64,000 nt of DNA, taken from positions 1 to 64,000 of the forward strand of contig CAZPAY010000008.1 of the NCBI GenBank assembly GCA_964584805.1. Reading direction: 5' to 3'. The DNA is from JABHIE01 sp964584805. Lineage in GTDB: Bacteria > Planctomycetota > UBA1135. Position 1 is the first letter of the stretch. Each line of letters starts with the position of its first letter. The notes under the pieces are model-generated. The model was not told the origin of the DNA. It was given only the letters and a program-made list of their open reading frames with translations, and made no database searches. Position numbers and translations under genes: made by a program. This document shows positions 1-6,279 of the stretch, one piece after another.

Positions 1-29
1 GCACGGCGACGGCGACCTTCAGTCGCCAT
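1..29 (-). CDS. possible 5' end of a divergent gene cut by the window edge
   Basis: On the minus strand an ATG at 29 opens a frame that stays open to the window edge and reads MATEGRRRR. A TAGATT hexamer (minus strand, 46 to 41) sits where a -10 box would give a very short leader, as for several other genes here. Only nine codons are visible, so this is a guess from promoter geometry; the product cannot be named. Confidence 0.2.
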
Positions 30-112
30 CGCAGATTACAAATCTACGCCACGAAGGGCCAACGGCGCTGTGCTAGAGTCGTGGGGGTGGTTTTAAATCG
101 GGGTTTGGCGCG

Positions 113-152
113 GGGCCCCCCCTTTGGGCTGGGGGGGGGCGGCGCGCCCCCC
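113..152. repeat. G-run/C-run hairpin upstream of ssb
   Basis: A run of nine G (131-139) is followed by six C (147-152). GGGGGGC (134-140) can pair with GCCCCCC (146-152) around a 5-base loop. A second GGGGCCCC-type palindrome lies just before (about 115-122). The block ends 8 bases before the putative ssb -10 box. It could be a terminator stem without a T-tract, or a topological or protein-binding element. The rest of 30-270 holds no convincing gene. Confidence 0.5.
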
Positions 153-160
153 GTTGCCAC

Positions 161-166
161 TAGAAT
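161..166 (+). promoter_or_regulatory. putative -10 box TAGAAT of ssb
   Basis: TAGAAT differs from TATAAT at one base. The same hexamer occurs in the right orientation before at least nine other genes of the window. No good -35 match lies 17 bases upstream. The leader to the ssb start would be about 100 bases. Confidence 0.45.
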
Positions 167-270
167 GGCGGCACGGAAACCCAGTTTCCAGTCTCTCCTC
201 CCTTCTGCAGCGCGAAACATACAAAACAAGTACGCAAAGCTAAGCATCAAACCAAAGAATAATAGAAATC

Positions 271-777
271 ATGGCTTCATTTAACCGTGTCATCCTCTTG
301 GGAAACCTCACCCGTGACCCAGAATCCCGCCAAGCACAAAGTGGCACTCACATCGTTAAAGCCAGCATAGCGGTCAATGATCGCGTGCCTGATGGCAACG
401 GTGGCTGGCGCGAAGAGCCCAGCTTTATTGACCTCGTGATTTTTGGGCGTCGGGGCGAAAACTTCGCCAAGTATCTCGGTCGTGGTCGCTCGGTTTTGGT
501 CGAGGGTAAATTGCGCCAATCCCGCTGGGACGACAAAGAAACGGGCAAGAAGCGCTCTAAGCTTGAGGTAATCGTCGATGATTGGCAGTTCGCAGGCGGC
601 CGCGAGGGTGGTCAGGGCGGCGGCAATCAAGGTGGCGCCCAGGGCTATAACCAAGGCGGCGGCCAAGATTACAACCAGGGTGGCGGTGGCCAAAGTGCAC
701 CGAGCTTTCCTGACCGTCAAGACTTTAGCGGCAATCAGGGCGGCGGTGCCGCCTCCATGGACGACGTCCCTTTTTAA
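271..777 (+). CDS. ssb: single-stranded DNA-binding protein
   Basis: Protein of 168 residues that coats single-stranded DNA in replication, repair and recombination. Residues 1 to about 108 form the OB fold, starting MASFNRVILLGNLTRDPE, with the usual ASIAVND and WDDKETGKKRSKLEV strands. Residues about 110-160 are a disordered Gly/Gln/Asn linker made of degenerate GGGQ and YNQGG units. The last six residues, MDDVPF, are the acidic tip that recruits partner proteins (DDIPF in E. coli). No Shine-Dalgarno sequence precedes the ATG. moaD follows 12 bases downstream, so the two may be co-transcribed. Identification is secure. Confidence 0.97.
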   Translation: MASFNRVILLGNLTRDPESRQAQSGTHIVKASIAVNDRVPDGNGGWREEPSFIDLVIFGRRGENFAKYLGRGRSVLVEGKLRQSRWDDKETGKKRSKLEVIVDDWQFAGGREGGQGGGNQGGAQGYNQGGGQDYNQGGGGQSAPSFPDRQDFSGNQGGGAASMDDVPF

Positions 778-789
778 GGCGAGAGAGCC

Positions 790-1029
790 GTGCAAGTCCA
801 AGTGTTGCTTTTTGCTGGATTGGCGGATGCCGCGGGTAAAGACACTTTTGAGATGACTTTGCCTGACAACGCGACGGTGGGTGATTTACGCACCCTCGCC
901 ATTCAAGTTATGCCGAGCCTTAGTGGTTCGGCATTTCGCGTTGCAATGGATGCCGTCTATGCGACCGATGATTCGCCTTTGACCGACTCGGCAGAAGTGG
1001 CCTTTATCCCGCCGGTCTCTGGCGGTTGA
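790..1029 (+). CDS. moaD: molybdopterin synthase small subunit MoaD
   Basis: Protein of 79 residues with the ubiquitin-like MoaD/ThiS fold; the C-terminal Gly-Gly, which carries the thiocarboxylate sulfur into molybdopterin, is present (the end reads FIPPVSGG). The start is GTG (MQVQVLLFAGLADAAG); no ATG lies nearby in frame. The coupled downstream gene is moaE, its catalytic partner, which settles MoaD over ThiS. No moaA, moaB or moaC is in the window, but mobA lies at about 35 kb. Confidence 0.93.
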   Translation: MQVQVLLFAGLADAAGKDTFEMTLPDNATVGDLRTLAIQVMPSLSGSAFRVAMDAVYATDDSPLTDSAEVAFIPPVSGG

Positions 1030-1034
1030 GCATC

Positions 1035-1463
1035 ATGGCAGCCTCCGTTTTTTCTTTTCGCCTCACGGAAGGCCCCGTTCTTTCAGATTGGGCGCGCGAG
1101 CAAGTCTTGGGCACTGATGCCGGCTGTGTGATTGAATTTCGCGGTGTTGTCCGTGGCGAAGCCCAAGGGAAAAATGTCTTGCGCTTAGAGTATGAGGCTT
1201 ACCCTCGCATGGTGGAATCTGAGCTCGCCTGCATTGCACGAGAAATTGTTTCTGAATTTAGCGTCTTGCGTGTCGCGGTGGAGCATTCCATAGGCACCGT
1301 GCCGGTGGGTGACTGCTCCGTCATCGTGGCCATTGCAGGTGCGCATCGCGTGGAAGCATTTAGGGCTTCCGCTGCTTACATGGATGCCCTAAAAGAGCGT
1401 GTCCCCATTTGGAAAAAAGAGTGTTACGCCGACGGCTCCATCTGGAAGGGCCAAGGTTCTTGA
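1035..1463 (+). CDS. moaE: molybdopterin synthase catalytic subunit MoaE
   Basis: Converts precursor Z (cPMP) to molybdopterin with sulfur from MoaD. About 142 residues from the ATG at 1035 (MAASVFSFRLTEGPV). A TTG at 1026 overlapping the moaD stop is an alternative start and adds three residues. Family signatures visible are GCVIEFRGVVRGEAQGKNV, LEYEAYPRM, HSIGTVPVGDCSVIVAI and, near the C-terminus, LKERVPIWKKECYADGSIW, which holds the catalytic lysines. It lies directly after moaD, and a hydrolase gene begins two bases after its stop. Confidence 0.95.
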   Translation: MAASVFSFRLTEGPVLSDWAREQVLGTDAGCVIEFRGVVRGEAQGKNVLRLEYEAYPRMVESELACIAREIVSEFSVLRVAVEHSIGTVPVGDCSVIVAIAGAHRVEAFRASAAYMDALKERVPIWKKECYADGSIWKGQGS

Positions 1464-1464
1464 A

Positions 1465-2100
1465 ATGTTACAAATCCACACCATCCCTGTTACGGCCTTC
1501 GCACAAAACTGCACCATTTTAGTTTGCAGTGAGACGCAAAAGGCTGCCGTCGTTGATTGTGGCGAGTGGCATCCCGTCCTCAATCAAATCGAAAAGTTGG
1601 GCGTTGAAGTTGTTGCGATTCTGGCGACCCATGGCCACATTGACCATGTCAGCGGCATGGGGGATTTGTGCGCGGCGGTGCCTCAGGCCAAGCTCATGAT
1701 TCCAGCGGGCGAAGAATTGGTCTTTGATATGCTCGCGCAATCCGCTGCAATGTATGGTTTAGAGACCCCGCGCGACCTTCCTGAGCCCGAATGCTATCTC
1801 AAGCATGGCGATCAAATTCAAGTCGGCGAGGTCACTCTTGATGTCCGCCACTGCCCCGGGCATACGCTTGGGCATGTTGTTTTTCACGATGCGGCCAGTG
1901 CGCAAGTGATTGTGGGTGATGTCTTGTTTCAAGGCTCGATCGGTCGCACCGACCTCCCCGGCGGCTCCTGGGAGCAACTCGAAAAATCCATTCGCGAGCA
2001 GCTCTACACCCTGCCCGCCGAGACCCGTGTTTTCTGCGGTCACGGGCCGACTACCACCATAGGCACTGAAGCGCAGACTAACCCTTTTGTGCGCGTGTAG
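1465..2100 (+). CDS. metallo-beta-lactamase-fold hydrolase (glyoxalase II-like)
   Basis: Protein of 211 residues from the ATG at 1465, chosen because longer frames would run back into moaE. The zinc-binding motif THGHIDH lies at about residues 54-60, followed by the further ligands in HCPGHTLGH, VGDVLFQGSIGRTDLPGG and FCGHG. The GRTDLPGG stretch is typical of the small YcbL/GloB-like hydrolases, which cleave thioesters such as S-lactoylglutathione or related substrates. The exact substrate cannot be read from sequence. The position after moaDE suggests only co-transcription. Confidence 0.9.
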   Translation: MLQIHTIPVTAFAQNCTILVCSETQKAAVVDCGEWHPVLNQIEKLGVEVVAILATHGHIDHVSGMGDLCAAVPQAKLMIPAGEELVFDMLAQSAAMYGLETPRDLPEPECYLKHGDQIQVGEVTLDVRHCPGHTLGHVVFHDAASAQVIVGDVLFQGSIGRTDLPGGSWEQLEKSIREQLYTLPAETRVFCGHGPTTTIGTEAQTNPFVRV

Positions 2101-2122
2101 CGTACCGTTAATCTTAATCATC

Positions 2123-3772
2123 ATGGTGGAACGCGAAACACTTCCTGTCGATGTCCTCGTTGTAGGCGCCGGCCCCTCTGGCCTTTCTTTTGCCATTTCT
2201 TTGGCGCGTCAATTTGAGGCGGAAGGTCTCGAAAAGATGATCCTTGTCATTGATAAGGCAGGCGAATTTGGTCATCACACTTTGTCGGGCGCCGTGCTCG
2301 ACCCGCGTGCTTTGCTTGAGCTGATGCCCGACGCTGAGGCAGACGGCTTCCCTATTGAAGCCAAGGTTAAGGGTGACAAGTTCTGGATGTTCACCGAAAC
2401 GGGTAAGTCCTTGATGACCCCGCCCAAGCCACCCAAGCCATTTCAGAATGTGGGCAAGTGGATTGTTTCTGCCGCCGACGCCGTCGCCTGGATGGCCGAA
2501 AAAGCCGACGGTTATGAATGTTGCGAGGTTTACCCATCAACTTCAGGCGCTGAAATTTTGTACGCCGAAGATGGCCGTGTGCGCGGAGTGCGCACTGTCG
2601 ATATGGGACTCGGCAATAACGGTGAGCCAAAAAGTAATTTTGAGCCTGGCATGGATATCGAGGCTGACCTCGTCGTTTTTGCGGAAGGCACGCGCGGCTC
2701 ACTCGCCAAAGGCTTGATGGCCAAACATGACCTTGAAAAGGGCTGTAACCCCCAACTGTGGGGCGTTGGCATCAAAGAGATTTGGGAAGTCGAGCACGAC
2801 CTAGAGGGGCAAGTCATCCACACGGGTTTGTGGCCTCTTCCGAAAGATTGTTATGGAGGCGCTTGGATTTACGGCATGCCGAATAACCGCTTGTCGATAG
2901 GTTTCGTCAGTGGTATGGATCACGGTGATGTGAGTTTTGATTACCACGCTGCCATGCAAATGTGGAAGAAGCACCCCATGATTGCCCCCATTTTGAAAGG
3001 CGGCAAGATGGTTAAGTATGGTGCCAAGACTGTGCCCGAGGGCGGGCTGTTTTCGATGCCTAAGCTCTACGGAGACGGCTTCGTGATTCTGGGTGACAGT
3101 GCGAGCTTTATGAACGCACAACGCCTCAAAGGTTTGCACCTTGCCATGAAGTCCGGCATGTTGGCGGCGGATGCCGCGGCGGCCGCATTCAAAGCAACAC
3201 CAGGCGAGGCTGACGAGGTGCACGCTTGCACCGATGCCGCGCTAAAGGCATACGATGACAACTTCCGCGCTTCTTGGGCTTTCGAAGAGCTTCATGGCGT
3301 CCGTAATTTTCGTCAGGGTTTTCAGAAAGGCTTTATGAGCGGCGCAATTGGTGCGGCCATGATTATGGCGACTGGCGGCAAGATGCCGGGTGGGCGTAAG
3401 AGTTGTGAGAGCGACCATGAGCGATACAAGCTCAAGCGCACCGTGCCACTTGCGCGGCCAGACAATAATGATGAGCTGCAATCCGACCGCTTAACGAGCG
3501 TGTTCCATTCTGGCTCCATCCACGAAGAAGACCAGCCGTGTCATCTTGTCATCTCTGACCCTGATATCTGCACCTCGCGTTGCACCGAAGAATACGGAAA
3601 CCCTTGCCAGCACTTTTGCCCGGCTGAGGTTTACGAATGGCTCGGCGACGAGGGCTTGCGGGTCAACTTCAGCAATTGCGTGCATTGCAAAACGTGCGAC
3701 ATTGCTGACCCTTACCAAATCATCGACTGGGTTGTGCCCGCTGAGGGCGGCCCGGTGTACACCGGGATGTAA
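2123..3772 (+). CDS. electron transfer flavoprotein-ubiquinone oxidoreductase
   Basis: Membrane-associated flavoprotein that passes electrons from reduced ETF to quinone, linking beta-oxidation and amino-acid dehydrogenases to respiration. About 549 residues from the ATG at 2123 (MVERETLPVDVLVVGAGPSG), better than a start inside the previous gene. The dinucleotide motif VVGAGPSGLS is at the N-terminus. The C-terminal [4Fe-4S] module shows CTSRCTEEYGNPC, HFCPAEVYEW and NCVHCKTCDIADP, as in mitochondrial and bacterial ETF-QO, ending in WVVPAEGGPVYTGM. No etfA or etfB is in the window. Some databases call this gene etfD or fixC. Confidence 0.94.
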   Translation: MVERETLPVDVLVVGAGPSGLSFAISLARQFEAEGLEKMILVIDKAGEFGHHTLSGAVLDPRALLELMPDAEADGFPIEAKVKGDKFWMFTETGKSLMTPPKPPKPFQNVGKWIVSAADAVAWMAEKADGYECCEVYPSTSGAEILYAEDGRVRGVRTVDMGLGNNGEPKSNFEPGMDIEADLVVFAEGTRGSLAKGLMAKHDLEKGCNPQLWGVGIKEIWEVEHDLEGQVIHTGLWPLPKDCYGGAWIYGMPNNRLSIGFVSGMDHGDVSFDYHAAMQMWKKHPMIAPILKGGKMVKYGAKTVPEGGLFSMPKLYGDGFVILGDSASFMNAQRLKGLHLAMKSGMLAADAAAAAFKATPGEADEVHACTDAALKAYDDNFRASWAFEELHGVRNFRQGFQKGFMSGAIGAAMIMATGGKMPGGRKSCESDHERYKLKRTVPLARPDNNDELQSDRLTSVFHSGSIHEEDQPCHLVISDPDICTSRCTEEYGNPCQHFCPAEVYEWLGDEGLRVNFSNCVHCKTCDIADPYQIIDWVVPAEGGPVYTGM

Positions 3773-3800
3773 CCCAACTTTTCCTTAAACAAACAGACTC

Positions 3801-5246
3801 ATGCGAACTCAGTTGAAAGACGCGGCCAAAGCAGGCCGCAACGACCTTGTTGTGCTTTTTGTGCCGATTGGCGCAAAGCCTAAATTGCCATCCGCCGCTC
3901 CGGCGACCCCACTTTGGAAAGATGACTTTGGCGCATCTGCGGGCGACAAGGTTTTGTTGCGTGGTTCTGCGGGTGCGCGGTGGCTTTTGCTGCGTGTTGC
4001 TAAGCGCACCGAGTTGACCGAAGAAAATGTACGCTGCGCGGCTGCTACGGCTCGGGTGAGTGCTGAAAAGATGGAGCGCGTAAATCTTGTCTTGGATTTG
4101 GGCCTGCTGAAAAACAGCGAGGCCTTCACTTTTGCTGCAGTTGAGGGTGCCACGATGGCTTCTTACGACGCGGGTGTTTGCAAGGCAGATCGCGCCAAGG
4201 CTGGTGTAAAGCGCATCACCATTTCGGGCATGAGCGAAACCGCCGCGATGAAACGCGCCGCCAAGCAAGGCGCCATTTCGGCAGAGGGCAACCTTGCCGC
4301 TCGTGAATTGCAGAACTTGCCTCCGAATATCCTCAACCCCAAAGAATTCGCCAAGCGCGCACGCTCCATGGCTCGTAAGAGCCCCAAGATGACCTGCAAG
4401 GTGCTCGGTGAAAAGCAAATGACCGACCTTGGCATGGGTTCGCTTTTGGGCGTTTCTCAAGGCGCTAAGAATGAAGCGCAACTCGTCCACCTTTGCTACA
4501 AGCCAAAGGGTAAATCGGCGGGTCGCCTCGCTTTTGTCGGTAAAGGCCTGACTTTTGACTCAGGTGGTATCAGCCTTAAGCCAGGCGCCAACATGGATCA
4601 AATGAAGTTTGATATGTCAGGTGCTGCGGCTGTCTTTGGCTTGATGAGTGCGCTTGCTGCAGGTGCTGATTGCCAATACGAAGTACACGGCATTTTGGCC
4701 TGCGTCGAAAACATGCCAGGTGGTGATGCTCAGCGCCCAGGCGACATCGTGACAGCTATGAACGGCAAGACGATCGAAATCCTGAATACAGACGCCGAAG
4801 GTCGATTGGTGCTCGCGGACGCCCTTTACTGGACAGCGACCAAAATCAAGCCGGATTGCATTTACGACATTGCCACTCTAACCGGTGCCGCGATTCATTC
4901 GCTGGGTCATGTCGCGACAGCCGTCATGAGCAATAATGACAAGAAACGCGACGCCGCTATCGCCGCGGGGGAAGCCATCGCCGAGCGCGCCTGGCCACTG
5001 CCTTTGTGGGATGAATACATCGACATGGCAAAGGGCCAATACGCCGATCTGCAAAACATCTACGCCGCTGGAGCAGGTGCGGGCACCATCGCAGGTGCAA
5101 GCTTCTTGAGCTACTTTGTCAACGAGTGCCCTTGGGTGCACTTTGACATCGCTGCAACAGCCTGGAATTGCCCTCCTAAGCCGTATCGTGGCAAAGGCGG
5201 CAGTGGCGTGGGTACACGCACTTTCTTGAAAATCTTGCGCGGTTAA
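3801..5246 (+). CDS. pepA: leucyl aminopeptidase, M17 family
   Basis: Cytosolic hexameric two-zinc aminopeptidase for peptide turnover; 481 residues, the usual length. The C-terminal catalytic half carries the metal and substrate motifs VGKGLTFDSGGISLKPG, KFDMSGAAAV and the M17 signature NTDAEGRLVLADAL. The N-terminal half is the less conserved macro-like domain. It starts at an ATG 28 bases after ETF-QO without a recognisable ribosome binding site. Some M17 proteins also bind DNA (PepA in Xer recombination), which cannot be judged here although a Xer-type recombinase gene lies 7 kb away. Confidence 0.95.
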   Translation: MRTQLKDAAKAGRNDLVVLFVPIGAKPKLPSAAPATPLWKDDFGASAGDKVLLRGSAGARWLLLRVAKRTELTEENVRCAAATARVSAEKMERVNLVLDLGLLKNSEAFTFAAVEGATMASYDAGVCKADRAKAGVKRITISGMSETAAMKRAAKQGAISAEGNLAARELQNLPPNILNPKEFAKRARSMARKSPKMTCKVLGEKQMTDLGMGSLLGVSQGAKNEAQLVHLCYKPKGKSAGRLAFVGKGLTFDSGGISLKPGANMDQMKFDMSGAAAVFGLMSALAAGADCQYEVHGILACVENMPGGDAQRPGDIVTAMNGKTIEILNTDAEGRLVLADALYWTATKIKPDCIYDIATLTGAAIHSLGHVATAVMSNNDKKRDAAIAAGEAIAERAWPLPLWDEYIDMAKGQYADLQNIYAAGAGAGTIAGASFLSYFVNECPWVHFDIAATAWNCPPKPYRGKGGSGVGTRTFLKILRG

Positions 5247-5276
5247 TCCAGCTCTGCAAAATCTCTCTCACGCGCG

Positions 5277-5353
5277 TGGTAGGGGGTATGGGACTCGAAC
5301 CCATACTGGAAGGATTTTAAGTCCTTTGCCTCTGCCGATTGGGCTAACCCCCC
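5277..5353 (-). tRNA. tRNA-Leu (anticodon UAA), short variable loop
   Basis: 77 bases including an encoded CCA. Reading the minus strand: acceptor GGGGGGT pairs with ACCCCCT (G1-U72 wobble), discriminator A, anticodon arm AAGGA-CTTAAAA-TCCTT with anticodon UAA, T arm ATGGG-TTCGAGT-CCCAT. The variable region is only five bases (CCAGT). Bacterial leucine tRNAs normally have a long extra arm, so this is a class I body with a leucine anticodon. A73 fits leucine identity. Confidence 0.85.
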
Positions 5354-5371
5354 AAGCGCGTGGGTTGAGGT

Positions 5372-5446
5372 TGGAGCCGGCACCCAGAGTCGAACTGGGG
5401 ATGATGAATTTGCAATCCATTGCCTTAGCCACTTGGCGATGCCGGC
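5372..5446 (-). tRNA. tRNA-Cys (anticodon GCA)
   Basis: 75 bases including an encoded CCA. Minus strand: acceptor GCCGGCA/TGCCGGC, D arm with AAGTGGCTAAGGC, anticodon arm ATGGA-TTGCAAA-TTCAT giving GCA, T arm CCCAG-TTCGACT-CTGGG, discriminator U as expected for cysteine. It lies 18 bases upstream, in transcription order, of the tRNA-Leu, so the two are probably one transcript. Confidence 0.96.
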
Positions 5447-5464
5447 TTTCAACGGGCGGAAGTT

Positions 5465-5470
5465 TAGATT
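5465..5470 (+). promoter_or_regulatory. putative -10 box TAGATT
   Basis: TAGATT lies 21 bases before the ATG of the following membrane-protein gene, a geometry close to that of the TAGAAT boxes elsewhere. It sits just upstream of the divergent tRNA pair. Confidence 0.3.
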
Positions 5471-5491
5471 CTGCAGGCCTCTTTGTCTAGT

Positions 5492-5947
5492 ATGAGTCCG
5501 CCACTTCTTTCTTTGAGCGTCGCGATTTTAGCCCCTGTATTGCTTAGTTTGAGCAATCGTAGGCTCCATTTTGCTTGGCTTTTTTGCGTTTTGCCACTCA
5601 TTTATTTAGATGGCATCTCCGTGGCCATTTCAGCCGCCATCCTGCTTTCGGTCGGTGCCATGAGTCTTCGCGCAGCCTTGCAGCACAAGGGCGCATGGCT
5701 GTCCCTATGGACGGCTGCCTGGTGTTGGCCCTTTTTATGCTTGGGCAGTTCTTGGTGGCTTATTTTTTGGCCAGGGAGTGTTTTTGTGGCATCTAGCTGG
5801 GATCCTCTTCTGAACAGCGCCTTGTATGAATCATGGGGCTCTTATGGCCCTGTTTCGATGGTTTTGCCATGGGCCACGGCTTTCCTATGGCTTGGCGGGG
5901 CAAGTTGGGCTTATCACAAGCGTTCGGGCATCCGACCGCGCGGCTAG
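5492..5947 (+). CDS. small integral membrane protein of unknown function
   Basis: About 151 residues from the ATG at 5492; a TTG at 5483 would add three residues. I recognise no family. Most of the chain is hydrophobic, with four or five likely membrane helices (roughly residues 4-20, 24-60, 76-105, 125-143), many tryptophans and a basic C-terminal tail (YHKRSGIRPRG). The TAG stop codon is also the first half of the putative TAGAAT -10 box of the next gene. Codon use and the tight fit between neighbours support a real gene. Confidence 0.65.
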   Translation: MSPPLLSLSVAILAPVLLSLSNRRLHFAWLFCVLPLIYLDGISVAISAAILLSVGAMSLRAALQHKGAWLSLWTAAWCWPFLCLGSSWWLIFWPGSVFVASSWDPLLNSALYESWGSYGPVSMVLPWATAFLWLGGASWAYHKRSGIRPRG

Positions 5948-5950
5948 AAT
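5945..5950 (+). promoter_or_regulatory. putative -10 box TAGAAT of the NIL-domain gene
   Basis: It overlaps the TAG stop codon of the upstream gene (5945-5947) and ends 20 bases before the ATG at 5971. Transcription from here would give a leader of about 14 bases. No clear -35 box. Confidence 0.5.
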
Positions 5951-5970
5951 ATCGTGCCTCTACATTCCTC

Positions 5971-6195
5971 ATGAAACGCAAACTCTACTGCACCTTTCCC
6001 CAAGCGCTCATTAAAGAGCCACTGCTTTTTGCGCTTGCCAATACCTTTCAGGTTGTCCCGAATATTCGAGGCGCAACGGTTACGGAAGAGATTGCCATCC
6101 TCTCTTTAGAGATTGAGGGCACTCAGGAAAATGTTGAAAAGGCCACGGCCTATTTGATTGAAAAAGGCGTTAATGTTGATGAGTTGAGCGACTGA
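5971..6195 (+). CDS. stand-alone NIL-domain protein
   Basis: 74 residues from the ATG at 5971 (MKRKLYCTFPQALIKEP). The ORF extends further upstream in frame, but that part lies inside the previous gene and before the promoter. The sequence VPNIRGATVTEEIAILSLEI followed by GTQENVEKATAYL and KGVNVDEL matches the NIL domain, an ACT-like fold best known as the methionine-sensing C-terminus of the MetN transporter ATPase and as a fusion to ferredoxins. Here it stands alone. A role in binding methionine or a related ligand is inference. Confidence 0.8.
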   Translation: MKRKLYCTFPQALIKEPLLFALANTFQVVPNIRGATVTEEIAILSLEIEGTQENVEKATAYLIEKGVNVDELSD

Positions 6196-6220
6196 TTCTT
6201 ATCTTTCACAGTCCATCATA

Positions 6221-6254
6221 AAGAGCGGCGACTTCAACAGAAGTCGTCGCTCTT
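6221..6254. terminator. bidirectional hairpin terminator between convergent genes
   Basis: A 15-base stem (6221-6235 with 6240-6254, one G-T pair) closes a 4-base loop AACA. It lies in the 84-base gap between the NIL gene (plus) and the zinc-ribbon gene (minus), so it can serve both. T-tracts on either side are poor (CGTTT on plus, TTTATG on minus). Confidence 0.6.
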
Positions 6255-6279
6255 CGTTTGATGGCCGATGGCCTTGAGC

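Noticed and set aside
1..80. Possible tRNA on the minus strand with a TGT-like anticodon loop
   Set aside because: A five-pair anticodon-like stem is present, but the T-arm position has GGCGAC-TGAAG-GTCGCC with no TTCRANNC loop, and no acceptor stem pairs. A promoter and gene start fit better.
3720..4490. Long antisense ORF opposite pepA (256 residues)
   Set aside because: It lies opposite a secure M17 peptidase, has no recognisable motif and reads as a frame shadow. The same applies to antisense ORFs at 277-801, 15368-16180 and 38330-39088.
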